Origin: Gammaproteobacteria bacterium
Lineage (GTDB): Bacteria; Pseudomonadota; Gammaproteobacteria; Enterobacterales; Alteromonadaceae
DNA length: 64,000 nucleotides
Reading direction: 5' to 3'
NCBI GenBank assembly: GCA_018826295.1
Contig: JAHJZX010000025.1
Span: forward strand, 48,373 to 112,372
Under the pieces are notes generated by a model that had not been told where the DNA came from, made no database searches, and worked only from the letters and a program-made list of their open reading frames with translations. A program made the position numbers and the translations under genes. Shown one piece after another: positions 44,642 through 62,724 of this stretch; positions within the stretch are counted from its first letter, which is position 1, and every line of letters begins with the position of its first letter.

Positions 44642-46858
44642 ATGTCACAGAATTCGCCATTTGCCGTTGGCGTGCAGTGTCTGGCTATTGTTGCCCGTAT
44701 GCAGCAAACCCCCGCTGAAGTAAGCAGTATATTACGTGAGTTTACCCCGCAATCTGATGATTTAAATGATATTTACCTGGTAAAGGCGGCTAAGAGTTTG
44801 GGCTTTAAAGCCAAGTTTATCCAGGCAGAACCCGCCAAAACCGATGCCTTGTTGCTGCCAGCAGTGGGTAAAACCCATGATGGCAGCTACTTTATTCTGG
44901 CGCGAATTAAAGACAATAAAGCGCTTATTCAGGATGTCTCCACCGGCCAGGCACAAAGTATTTCGTTAACAATGTTGGCGGTTATGTGGACTGGCGAGCT
45001 ACTGCATTTAACTAAACGCGCCAGTTTGCTCGATGCAAAAACCCGCTTTGGTTTTCGCTGGTTTATTCCGGCGTTAATTAAATACCGGCATTTATTTGCT
45101 GATGTGCTGCTGGCATCGTTTTTTATTCAACTGGTGGGCTTAGCGACACCGATATTCTTTCAGGTCACGATAGATAAAGTGCTGGTACACAAAGGCATGA
45201 CGACGCTGGATGTGCTGGCCGTGGGCTTTTTTGCTGTTATTACCTTTGAAGTCTTATTAACCGCGCTGCGTACCTATGTGTTCAGCCATACCACCAACCG
45301 GGTAGATGTGGAACTTGGTGGCCAGCTGTACCGGCACATGCTGTCGTTACCGATATCCTACTTTGCCGCACGGCGGGTCGGCGACACTGTAGCGCGGATA
45401 AAAGAGCTGGATAAAGTACGCGAGTTTATTACCGGCTCGTCGCTGACCGTGGTGCTGGATGTCTTGTTTAGCGTGGTGTTTTTTGCGGTGATGTTTTATT
45501 ACGCGCCGCTACTTAGCTGGATAATCGTTGGCTCTATTCCCTGTTATATCCTGCTGTCGGTGTTAATAACACCGACCTTACGGGCGAAACTGGAGCAAAA
45601 GTTTCAGAAAAGCGCCGAGAATCATTCATTTCTGGTCGAGTCGGTCTCCGGCGTTGAAACGGTAAAATCGCTGGCAGTCGAGCCGCAAATGCGCAACAAG
45701 TGGGAAGAAAAGCTGGCCGATTATGTGTCCAGCTCATTTGACGCTTCCCATATCAATAATATTTACGCCAGCATTGCCAACTACATTAATAAAGTGGTGT
45801 CGTTATTAACGCTGTATTTTGGTGCCATTGCCGTGGTAGAGGGCAGTTTAACGGTTGGCCAGTTTATTGCGTTTAATATGTTATCGCAGCGGGTGTCCGG
45901 CCCCATTATGCGTTTAGTAAACCTGTGGCAGGATTTTCAGCAAGCCAAGGTATCGATAGAGCGCCTGGGCGATGTACTAAATGCGCCGACAGAGCCGGGC
46001 TACAACCCCAACCGCACCGCGTTGCCGGCCGTGCAGGGCCAGGTAAGCCTGCAGCAGGTGAGCTTTCGCTACCGGCCGGACTCGGCGCCGATTTTAAATA
46101 ACGTCAGCCTGGATATCAGCGCCGGTGAGCGTATCGGCATAGTTGGCCGCTCCGGCTCAGGTAAAAGCACGCTGACTAAGCTTATTCAGCGCTTATATGT
46201 GCCACAAGGTGGCCGCGTGCTGATAGACGGTATTGACCTGGCATTGGTTGAACCGGCCTGGTTGCGCCGTCAGGTGGGCGTGGTGCTACAGGAGAGCTTT
46301 TTATTTAACCGCAGCATTCGCGACAATATTGCGCTTAGCGACCCCGGCAGCAGTATCGAGCAGGTAATACAGGCGGCAAAACTCGCTGGTGCGCATGAGT
46401 TTATTTGCGAATTATCAGAAGGCTACGACACTATGGTGGGCGAGCACGGCGCCAGTTTATCCGGTGGCCAGCGTCAGCGCTTAGCCATTGCCCGGGCCTT
46501 AATCGCCAACCCAAAAATCCTGATTTTTGATGAAGCTACCAGTGCGCTGGACTACGAGTCTGAGCGCATTATCCAAACCAATATGGCGCAAATCTGCGCT
46601 GGCCGTACCGTGTTTATTATTGCCCACCGTTTATCTGCAGTGCGTGACTGTAATCGCATTATCGTCATGGACAAAGGCCAGATTGCCGAACAGGGCAGTC
46701 ATAGCGAACTGCTAAAACAGCAGGGTATTTATCATTATCTGATGCAAATACAGCATGGCGGGCCAGCAGCGACGACTAACTCAAGCCAAAGCAATTCAGT
46801 CGTTCAAGTGGCCAGCCTACTGCCACAAGCCGCTGCCGGTAAAGGAGAGCGGTCATGA
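44642..46858 (+). CDS. Type I secretion ABC exporter (HlyB-like) with degenerate C39 domain
   Basis: A 738-residue inner-membrane transporter ATPase that would drive export of the RTX protein encoded downstream. Residues ~1-125 form a C39-like domain that lacks the peptidase residues: the catalytic Cys position is not Cys, and the His is replaced in DGSYFILARI. It should therefore bind, not cleave, its substrate. About six membrane helices follow from ~150. The nucleotide-binding domain has Walker A GRSGSGKSTLTK (about residue 500), LSGGQRQRLAIARAL, ILIFDEATSALD and an H-loop IIAHRLS. Resemblance to E. coli HlyB is strong along the whole length. It overlaps the adaptor gene by four bases. Confidence 0.95.
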   Translation: MSQNSPFAVGVQCLAIVARMQQTPAEVSSILREFTPQSDDLNDIYLVKAAKSLGFKAKFIQAEPAKTDALLLPAVGKTHDGSYFILARIKDNKALIQDVSTGQAQSISLTMLAVMWTGELLHLTKRASLLDAKTRFGFRWFIPALIKYRHLFADVLLASFFIQLVGLATPIFFQVTIDKVLVHKGMTTLDVLAVGFFAVITFEVLLTALRTYVFSHTTNRVDVELGGQLYRHMLSLPISYFAARRVGDTVARIKELDKVREFITGSSLTVVLDVLFSVVFFAVMFYYAPLLSWIIVGSIPCYILLSVLITPTLRAKLEQKFQKSAENHSFLVESVSGVETVKSLAVEPQMRNKWEEKLADYVSSSFDASHINNIYASIANYINKVVSLLTLYFGAIAVVEGSLTVGQFIAFNMLSQRVSGPIMRLVNLWQDFQQAKVSIERLGDVLNAPTEPGYNPNRTALPAVQGQVSLQQVSFRYRPDSAPILNNVSLDISAGERIGIVGRSGSGKSTLTKLIQRLYVPQGGRVLIDGIDLALVEPAWLRRQVGVVLQESFLFNRSIRDNIALSDPGSSIEQVIQAAKLAGAHEFICELSEGYDTMVGEHGASLSGGQRQRLAIARALIANPKILIFDEATSALDYESERIIQTNMAQICAGRTVFIIAHRLSAVRDCNRIIVMDKGQIAEQGSHSELLKQQGIYHYLMQIQHGGPAATTNSSQSNSVVQVASLLPQAAAGKGERS

Positions 46859-48258
46859 GGCAAAACCAACATGCAGCTAATGCGACTACCGCGGCCACAG
46901 CAGAAAACCGCAGCGCGGCATCGAATGTGATTGAGCTGCCACTGGCAAAACGCTTAAGCCGCGAGCAGTTAAGCTTTTTACCGGCGGCACTGGAAATAGA
47001 AGCCGCGCCACCAGCACCCTACAGCCGCATTATTTTGTGGGCCATTATGGCGCTGCTTGTGTTAGCCATAGCCTGGGCCTGCTGGGGGCAAATTGATATT
47101 ACCGCCAGCGCCCAGGGCAAACTGGTGCCGGGCGCTAAAGTAAAAACCATTCAGCCACTCAATGCAGGTGTGGTGCAGCACATTCATGTGCGTGAAGGCC
47201 AAAAAGTACAAGCCGGCGACGTGCTGCTAACCCTGGACGGCACTATCGCCGAGGCGGATTTACAGCGCCTAACGCTGCAGCTTAATAGCGTTAAGCAGGA
47301 CATTGCCCGTACCGAGTTGCTACAGCAGCGGCTGCAACAACTGCAAAGCCAGGCAGATATCACTGCATTATCACTGCCACAACAGCAGGCGTTAAACAGC
47401 AGCTGGCAGGAATATCAGGCCAGGCAACTCAGCGTACAGCGGCAAATCGACAAACTGGACGCCGAAGTAGCGACCACTAAGCTGAATATTGGCCGTATTG
47501 AAAAAACCTTACCGCTGATTACCGAGCAGGCCGATAGCGTGCAGCAACTGCTGGCTAAATCGCTGGCCTCGCGCAGCCAGTATTTAGAGCTGGAATTAAA
47601 CCGCATTAATCAGGCCGAAAGCTTAACGATTGAACAAGCCAAGCTGCAGCAGTTGGCCGCTGGCATTAATGAAGCAACGCAACAACAACAGGTATTACAA
47701 GCCGAGTTTCAACGCCAGCTTAGCGATGCGCTAAACCAATACCACCGCGACGCCAGTACACTGGAACAAGAGCTGATTAAAGCCCAAACCACCAACGCCC
47801 AGCAGCAATTGCTGGCACCGGTTGATGGCACCGTAGAGCAGCTGGTGCTCACTACCATCGGCGGTGTGGTCACGCCGGCACAAGAGCTGATGCGCATCGT
47901 ACCGCTGGATCAGCAACTGGTCGCCGAAGCCTGGCTGCTCAACAAAGACATCGGCTTTGTAGAAGTCGGCCAAACCGCAGAGCTGAAGCTGGAAAGCTTT
48001 GAATTTACCAAGTACGGCGTAATTGACGGCGAAATTATCGACATTTCCACCGATGCAGTCGAGATGGAAGGTGTCGGTTTAGTGTTTCCGTTAAAGGTGG
48101 CGCTTAAACAACACAGCATAAAAGCCGGCAATAAAACCGTGCCCTTAGGTTCGGGTATGGCAGTAACAGTAGAAGTAAAAACCGGCCAGCGGCGGATTAT
48201 TGAATTTTTATTATCACCGGTGATGAAAGCGGTGGATGAAGGGGTAAGGGAGCGTTAA
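46855..48258 (+). CDS. Type I secretion membrane-fusion protein (HlyD-like)
   Basis: A 467-residue periplasmic adaptor linking the ABC exporter to an outer-membrane TolC-type channel, which is not encoded here. A cytoplasmic N-terminus is followed by one membrane helix (IILWAIMALLVLAIAWACW). The lipoyl-like half is at QPLNAGVVQHIHVREGQKV, then a long Gln/Leu-rich coiled coil (about 150-310), and the second lipoyl half and beta-barrel (LLAPVDGTVEQLVLTT; YGVIDGEIIDISTDAVE). The C-terminal 33 codons are duplicated at 62623-62724. Confidence 0.95.
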   Translation: MRQNQHAANATTAATAENRSAASNVIELPLAKRLSREQLSFLPAALEIEAAPPAPYSRIILWAIMALLVLAIAWACWGQIDITASAQGKLVPGAKVKTIQPLNAGVVQHIHVREGQKVQAGDVLLTLDGTIAEADLQRLTLQLNSVKQDIARTELLQQRLQQLQSQADITALSLPQQQALNSSWQEYQARQLSVQRQIDKLDAEVATTKLNIGRIEKTLPLITEQADSVQQLLAKSLASRSQYLELELNRINQAESLTIEQAKLQQLAAGINEATQQQQVLQAEFQRQLSDALNQYHRDASTLEQELIKAQTTNAQQQLLAPVDGTVEQLVLTTIGGVVTPAQELMRIVPLDQQLVAEAWLLNKDIGFVEVGQTAELKLESFEFTKYGVIDGEIIDISTDAVEMEGVGLVFPLKVALKQHSIKAGNKTVPLGSGMAVTVEVKTGQRRIIEFLLSPVMKAVDEGVRER

Positions 48259-48753
48259 ATGAAAATTGCCAAAGCCTTATTATTTGTCTTGATGTTTATG
48301 TCGGCTTTGTTCTGGTTTATGAGCTGGAACCGTACTCAGCGAGATTACCCACCTGTTGAACAGATGTTGTCAATACAAGGCAAGGTTGTTTCTATTGGTG
48401 GCCGACAAGGAAAAACTACTGGTTGGTTAACCCTGGAGTCTGGCGATAGAAAACTGAGTTTCACACTGTATATCGGAAAAAAGACCCTTAAAAAATATGA
48501 TGATTTGACAGGTAAAGAGGTGCTGGTGAAAGTGCACCCAAAATCTGACTTTACTTCTAAGAAGTATACGCCGAGCGTGAGTCATTTGGAGCTTGTTGGC
48601 GGGGCAGTAGTGCATGATTACGCAAGAAAAAAAGAAAAGCACTTTGATTACATGAAAAATGCTGACGGCATTATTGGATTTTTTAGAACCTTATTTTTTA
48701 TTTTTATGGCGCTTTTTGCATTGTGCTTTTTTAAACGTGGAGGGAAATCATGA
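48259..48753 (+). CDS. Unknown 164-aa two-helix membrane protein (copy A)
   Basis: No known domain. One N-terminal helix (ALLFVLMFMSALFWFMSW) and one C-terminal helix (FFRTLFFIFMALFALCFF) flank a ~100-residue, probably periplasmic domain. That domain contains EQMLSIQGKVVSI, GWLTLESGDRKLSFTL and LTGKEVLVKVHPKSDF. The protein ends in FKRGGKS. It begins directly after the adaptor stop (TAAATG) and overlaps the next gene by four bases, so it belongs to the secretion operon. A second copy lies at 62725-63219; the ends are identical while the middle has diverged (about 25 of 164 residues by my count). It may be an accessory or immunity-type factor. Confidence 0.75.
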   Translation: MKIAKALLFVLMFMSALFWFMSWNRTQRDYPPVEQMLSIQGKVVSIGGRQGKTTGWLTLESGDRKLSFTLYIGKKTLKKYDDLTGKEVLVKVHPKSDFTSKKYTPSVSHLELVGGAVVHDYARKKEKHFDYMKNADGIIGFFRTLFFIFMALFALCFFKRGGKS

Positions 48754-48953
48754 GTAAGTCAACCGGACAACAATACGTAATAGATGAACTGACAAAATTG
48801 GCAGGGCTATTGCAAAGCGGTAATTCAAGCATTGCAAATGCTGACAAAGTGTTTAAAGACGTTCAAACCGCTAAGCCTGAAGACAGGCTGGCACTGACCT
48901 ATGACATCTTGAACACGGCTAAATCACTGGCGGAGTATTCCAGCAAGACCTGA
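48750..48953 (+). CDS. Unknown 67-aa soluble protein
   Basis: A small, probably helical cytoplasmic protein (YVIDELTKLAGLLQSGNSS, ALTYDILNTAKSLAEYSSKT) with no recognised domain. It has a strong ribosome site (GGAGGG) and an ATGA overlap with the upstream 164-aa gene. In the duplicated segment at 63 kb the same ribosome site and ATG are followed at once by a stop (ATGAGGTAA), so this gene was lost there. Confidence 0.65.
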   Translation: MSKSTGQQYVIDELTKLAGLLQSGNSSIANADKVFKDVQTAKPEDRLALTYDILNTAKSLAEYSSKT

Positions 48954-49010
48954 CCCTATGGGTTACTATGGGTTATTGAAGCATGTAATTATTGGTATAA
49001 CTACGAGTAG
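48954..49010 (+). pseudogene. Short coding remnant ending in CNYWYNYE
   Basis: Directly after the 67-aa gene's TGA, the same frame reads PYGLLWVIEACNYWYNYE and stops. The C..YWYNY end matches the end of another fragment at 63220-63393 (YCQYWYNY); 15 bases are identical (48990-49004 and 63376-63390). It is too short to be a gene by itself, so I read it as the tail of a lost ORF. Confidence 0.4.
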
Positions 49011-49029
49011 ATAATAAGGAAAATACACA

Positions 49030-49662
49030 ATGGTTATTATTAGGTTTTTATTTTCATTTTGTTTTTTATTGTTGTTTTTTTTGAATTTTGCAAACGCTAA
49101 AAATTTTGAGTATTTAAACTCTGAATTTTGTAAAGATGTTGTTTTTGGTGATTTTGGTTTTGAAGATCGGGTGAAATATAATTTTCCTGAACTTAAAAAG
49201 CGCAAATTATTTGTTGGGCAAAGTAGGGCGGCATATAACAAAAATGACTACTATCTGTGGATTTATTCTCATGATTTTGAAATTGATGGGGTACTTGACC
49301 TTGTTGCTATTGATTGGCATCAAAGGAGTAAAGATGTTTATTATTTATCTCTTTACATATTTAAAGATAAAGGTGGTTTTATTTCTGATTTAGAAGCTGC
49401 AAAGACATTTTTTAGAGGCGAAAATATATATCCAAGAAATAGATCCGGCGTTTATCCAATCATCCCGGAGCATTTTTTTATTGAGTATGAGGGTGGTGTT
49501 GTTAAAGAGGAGTCTTTTGTTGGGTATCACAAAATCATTCCTATAGTGATCGATGGTATAACGTATATTTATGCAGAGAAAAATTTGTCTGAATCTAAGC
49601 GTGCTTTGATATTTGATATATCTAAAAGCGATATCAGTTTAGCTTGTATTTACGATCTTTAA
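49030..49662 (+). CDS. Unknown exported 210-aa protein preceding the RTX gene
   Basis: The signal peptide is clear (IRFLFSFCFLLLFFLNFANA, cleavage before KNFEY). The mature part is rich in aromatic and charged residues (YYLWIYSHDFEIDGVLDLVAIDW, EHFFIEYEGGVVKEESFVGY), with cysteines in EFCKDVV and LACIYDL. No domain recognised. The DNA is markedly AT-rich compared with the surrounding genes, suggesting separate ancestry. It ends 24 bases before the start of the giant RTX gene, so the two are probably co-expressed. A periplasmic protein paired with an exported protein bearing a lysozyme-like domain could be its immunity factor; this is inference. Confidence 0.65.
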   Translation: MVIIRFLFSFCFLLLFFLNFANAKNFEYLNSEFCKDVVFGDFGFEDRVKYNFPELKKRKLFVGQSRAAYNKNDYYLWIYSHDFEIDGVLDLVAIDWHQRSKDVYYLSLYIFKDKGGFISDLEAAKTFFRGENIYPRNRSGVYPIIPEHFFIEYEGGVVKEESFVGYHKIIPIVIDGITYIYAEKNLSESKRALIFDISKSDISLACIYDL

Positions 49663-49686
49663 TTTTTAATTAATATGGAGAGGTTT

Positions 49687-59277
<9,591 letters not shown>

Positions 59278-59293
59278 TCTTTTGTAATAAAAT

Positions 59294-59325
59294 AAAAAAC
59301 CACCTTAATTTAGGTGGTTTTTTTT
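59294..59325 (+). terminator. Intrinsic terminator after the RTX gene
   Basis: AAAAACCACCT-taattt-AGGTGGTTTTTTTT, an eleven-pair stem with a long T-run, 17 bases after the RTX stop. Confidence 0.93.
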
Positions 59326-59445
59326 ATGTCTGTTTAACTAAGCCGTGCCGGACTTTTATAGCTGTAACAGTACAGCGCTTTTAACGCCTTAATCTACCGA
59401 CGCTAACAACAGCAAAGCTTATTGTCACCAACCTATAGGGTCATA

Positions 59446-59473
59446 TAAAGCCCGCGCAAGCGGGCTTTGTTTT
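59446..59473. terminator. Intrinsic terminator, right flank of the T1SS-RTX locus
   Basis: AAAGCCCGC-gcaa-GCGGGCTTTGTTTT. Positions 59446-59470 are identical to 44521-44545 at the left side of the locus. Confidence 0.85.
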
Positions 59474-59700
59474 GCTTTAACATGTTCAGCTTTGTTGCGG
59501 GCAGCAATCCCTTTATTGAGCTGGACTAATTTGAAAATATCTAACTTATTGTTATTCCGATAAAAAATGTCTGGTTATTTTACAGTTCTTCATCTTGGCT
59601 TTTGTAAATATAGTAAAATCAATGGCTTATTGTTTGGCGTGGTTTTTGCTAATGCTTTCGGCGCTTATTCAGGCAAAATAATAATATTAAAGGATTTAAG

Positions 59701-60423
59701 ATGAAAAAGAGTTTAATCAACCTTGTTGCCGGTTGCGTAGTCGGTTTTAGCGGTCTGGCCCAGGCGGCAATTATTGATTTCACCGGTGGTACGGCTTATC
59801 TGAATAGTGGTGCCAGCTGCAACACAACAGATGTGACGCTATGTTCATCCGTTGACTACTATGAAGAAGATGGTTTTGTGTTTGATTTCATTGGTAGTTT
59901 TGAATATGTAGGTAATTACTACAACGCTTCAAACAGCGTTGTTCATGCGCATTGGCAAAATGGTTTACAGGCAATGGAGATCAAAAAATCCAATGGCGGC
60001 GTCTTTGATTTAAACTATTTTATCCTAACCAGCAATACAATCGTCGGTGGAGGCTCGGCTTCCGGTGCTGAAGAAACCTATGTCGAGGCCTGGGCCGGTG
60101 GTGTGATGTTAGAACGTTTATTATTGACGCCTGACACTTGGGGGTTTGTTGGCGTGAACAATATCGGCAGCCCGCTACAGACCGACCCACAAATTTATTT
60201 AAGCTCAAATTTCGATGCAGTTGACACTGTGCGCTTTACATCTGCCAGCACCGTTCACGGTCAACCAGGGCATCAGCATGATGCATTTTGTTTTGGTATG
60301 GATATGTTTTTTATTGATCAGGCCGCACCAGACTTTAATGACGTACCTGCGCCGGCTTCAATTGCTTTATTGGGGCTAGGGCTGCTTGCATTATCTTCTC
60401 GTTCGTTAAAGCGAAATAAATAA
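59701..60423 (+). CDS. PEP-CTERM sorting-domain exported protein
   Basis: A 240-residue protein with signal peptide MKKSLINLVAGCVVGFSGLAQA. A beta-rich body has four cysteines (SCNTTDVTLC, AFCFGMDMFF). The C-terminal tripartite anchor is a PEP-like motif VPAPAS, a hydrophobic helix (IALLGLGLLALSS) and a basic tail (RSLKRNK). Such proteins are processed by exosortase and placed at the surface or in the matrix. No exosortase is encoded in this window. Function unknown. Confidence 0.85.
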   Translation: MKKSLINLVAGCVVGFSGLAQAAIIDFTGGTAYLNSGASCNTTDVTLCSSVDYYEEDGFVFDFIGSFEYVGNYYNASNSVVHAHWQNGLQAMEIKKSNGGVFDLNYFILTSNTIVGGGSASGAEETYVEAWAGGVMLERLLLTPDTWGFVGVNNIGSPLQTDPQIYLSSNFDAVDTVRFTSASTVHGQPGHQHDAFCFGMDMFFIDQAAPDFNDVPAPASIALLGLGLLALSSRSLKRNK

Positions 60424-60459
60424 AAGCAGCAAATCCTGCAGTTACAACTTAGTAAAAAT

Positions 60460-60486
60460 AAAGCCTGCATTTGTGGGCTTTGTTTT
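60460..60486 (+). terminator. Intrinsic terminator after PEP-CTERM gene
   Basis: AAGCCTGCA-tt-TGTGGGCTT (with two wobble pairs) followed by TGTTTTTA, 37 bases after the stop. Confidence 0.65.
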
Positions 60487-60587
60487 TATACGGCTTTTAT
60501 TGTTAACGTCTGTGAAATATTTTGCCAGTAGTAAGGTTTTTTGCTACTTTGCCGCAGCAAAAAATAATGATATCAGGAATGTTAACA

Positions 60588-62522
60588 ATGAAGTTGTCCG
60601 CTGTCTGCGCCTTATTATTGGGGGCGGTGTTGTCTGCTGTATCTGCAGCAAAAGAATTACCGGTTGAAGCCTTTGCCAGTGCGCCGGCGATCGACAAACT
60701 TAAGTTGTCGCCTGATGGTAGCAAGCTGTCGATGATCCAGACACTTGATACTGAAAAAGAGCAGTTAGTACTGGTGAAATTATTTGATTTACAAACTGGT
60801 GAGCAAAAATACCTGGTTAAAGCTGACAGTCGCGACCTGAGAATTTACTCGGTGATCTGGGCCAACAATAAACAATTGCTGATGCGTGCTGCGTATGCCT
60901 CACATCGTTATGGTACGCCGGTAACTGAAACCCGCCTGATGCTAATTGATGTAGAAACCGGTAAAAACCGAAGCGTTGTGAATGGCCAGTTACAACGTAA
61001 ACTGGTGCGTACGCCGCAATTTCAATCGAATATTGTTGCTTTAATGCCAGAGGATGAACACAACATATTACTGGCGCTAGATGGCTTTAGCTATGGCACT
61101 GGCACCAGTGTGGTTAAAGTGAGCCTGAACGGCGAGCTGCATGAAATGGTGGCACATGCGCGTAAAGACTTGTACGACTGGGTGGCAGATCGTCAGCACC
61201 GGCCTCGCATTGCTTTGTTTCGTGATGATACCCGCTTTGAAGTACAGGAGAAAATGCTCGACACTAAAGAGTTTCGTACTTTATGGCAGTTTGAGCTGTT
61301 CTCCGAGCAGGAAGTCTGGCCTATAGGCTTCGACGCTGATCCGAATATTTTGTATGTGTCAGCTTACCACGAAGGCAAGCTGGCGATATTTAAAACTGAT
61401 CTATCGGCCGCCCAGCCAACATTACAACTGGTTAAAGCCGATGAAAACTACGATGTACCGGCCGACATCAGCTATTCCTGGCAAGACAATAAGGTGATTG
61501 CCATTGGCGAAGAGTATGTTGATGCTGACTATCAGGCGTTTCAAAAAGCAGTAGACAAGGCTTTACCAGATGCAGACAACCATATTGTCAGCATGAGCCA
61601 TGATAAAAACCGCTACATTATTGAAACCAGCAGTGCCACCAGCCCCGGCAGTTATCTGCTTGGCGACCGTAAAGAAAAGTCGATGACCTTTTTATTGGAC
61701 AAGTACAGCCAGCTCGATCCTGAGTTAATGGTTGCCAAACAGAAAATTCAATACCAGGCCCGTGACGGCCTGAACATCGAAGGCTACCTGACCACACCGC
61801 TAGGTTATCAGCAGGGGGTTGTGCCAACTATTATTTTCCCGCACGGTGGCCCAATTAGCTTTGATGACGAGGGTTTTGATTACTGGACACAGTTTTTTGC
61901 CAACCGTGGTTATGCAGTGTTGCAAATGAACTTTCGCGGCTCACACGGCTATGGTTTTGACTTTAAGCAAATGGGCCTGCAGGGCTGGGGCTTGCAAATG
62001 CAGGACGATGTCGAAGACGGCACCCGTTGGTTAATTAATAAAGGCATCGCCGATCCCAAGCGCATATGCATAGTCGGAGCCAGTTACGGCGGTTATGCCG
62101 CGCTAATGGGCGCGGTAAAAACCCCGGATCTGTATCAGTGTGCAGTAAGCTTTGCCGGTGTGACGGATGTTGAAGCTCTGGTTAAGTCGCATCGCCGATA
62201 CAACAACTATGAAGTGGTAAAAAAGCAGGTTGGTGACGATTTTGACCTGCTGGAACAGCGCTCTCCTGTCAACCACGCCGACAAAATTCAGCTGCCTGTG
62301 CTGCTGGTGCATGGCACTAAAGACCGCAGTGTGCCGGTAAAGCAAAGTGTTGCTATGTATAAAGCACTAAAAAGCGAAAACAAGGACGTGCAGTACATTG
62401 AACTGGAAGACGGCGATCATTACCTCAGCACCAACAGCCACCGGCTGCAAACCTTTAAAGCGATGGACAGGTTTTTAAAACAGCATCTTAACTCCCCGTC
62501 ACAACAGGCATTAGAGCAATAA
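60588..62522 (+). CDS. S9 family peptidase (acylaminoacyl/prolyl oligopeptidase type), exported
   Basis: A 644-residue serine peptidase. Signal peptide MKLSAVCALLLGAVLSAVSAA, then an N-terminal propeller (IDKLKLSPDGSKLSMIQ) to about residue 380 and a C-terminal hydrolase domain. Catalytic residues are Ser in IVGASYGGYAALM (S499), Asp in VHGTKDRSVPV (D579) and His in EDGDHYLS (H611). The start at 60588 is chosen because it begins the signal peptide; an upstream TTG frame lacks support. This is a different subfamily from the DPP IV-like enzyme at 17809-20046 and has no GTATAC operator. Confidence 0.92.
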   Translation: MKLSAVCALLLGAVLSAVSAAKELPVEAFASAPAIDKLKLSPDGSKLSMIQTLDTEKEQLVLVKLFDLQTGEQKYLVKADSRDLRIYSVIWANNKQLLMRAAYASHRYGTPVTETRLMLIDVETGKNRSVVNGQLQRKLVRTPQFQSNIVALMPEDEHNILLALDGFSYGTGTSVVKVSLNGELHEMVAHARKDLYDWVADRQHRPRIALFRDDTRFEVQEKMLDTKEFRTLWQFELFSEQEVWPIGFDADPNILYVSAYHEGKLAIFKTDLSAAQPTLQLVKADENYDVPADISYSWQDNKVIAIGEEYVDADYQAFQKAVDKALPDADNHIVSMSHDKNRYIIETSSATSPGSYLLGDRKEKSMTFLLDKYSQLDPELMVAKQKIQYQARDGLNIEGYLTTPLGYQQGVVPTIIFPHGGPISFDDEGFDYWTQFFANRGYAVLQMNFRGSHGYGFDFKQMGLQGWGLQMQDDVEDGTRWLINKGIADPKRICIVGASYGGYAALMGAVKTPDLYQCAVSFAGVTDVEALVKSHRRYNNYEVVKKQVGDDFDLLEQRSPVNHADKIQLPVLLVHGTKDRSVPVKQSVAMYKALKSENKDVQYIELEDGDHYLSTNSHRLQTFKAMDRFLKQHLNSPSQQALEQ

Positions 62523-62538
62523 TACACTGCCGGTTTTG

Positions 62539-62560
62539 CAGCCCGCCTATTAGCGGGCTG
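62539..62560. terminator. Intrinsic terminator after second S9 gene
   Basis: CAGCCCGC-ctatta-GCGGGCTG, an eight-pair stem, followed by TGTTATTTAGTTTTT. It lies 16 bases after the peptidase stop. Confidence 0.75.
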
Positions 62561-62622
62561 TGTTATTTAGTTTTTCGATAAAGCGCTCGGCATTAGCCAC
62601 AAACGTGCAACTTGGCTCCAAT

Positions 62623-62724
62623 ATGGCAGTAACAGTAGAAGTAAAAACCGGCCAGCGACGGGTTATAGAGTTTTTATTGTCACCGGTGATTAAAGCGGTA
62701 GATGAAGGGGTAAGGGAGCGTTAA
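62623..62724 (+). pseudogene. Duplicated 3' fragment of the HlyD-like adaptor gene
   Basis: Codes for MAVTVEVKTGQRR... to the adaptor's normal stop (33 residues), nearly identical to the end of the adaptor at 48157-48258. Everything 5' of this is missing. The match begins abruptly near 62621. It continues without a gap into the 164-aa gene copy, so both belong to one duplicated segment of about 600 bases. Confidence 0.88.

Larger units (their letters stand above)
59278..59700 (+). other. 423-base intergenic region between RTX and PEP-CTERM genes
   Basis: It holds the two terminators listed separately (59294-59325 and 59446-59473). After these comes about 225 bases of AT-rich DNA leading to the ribosome site AAAGGA of the PEP-CTERM gene. 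I see no ORF of interest or RNA gene in it and could not place a convincing promoter. Confidence 0.6.
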
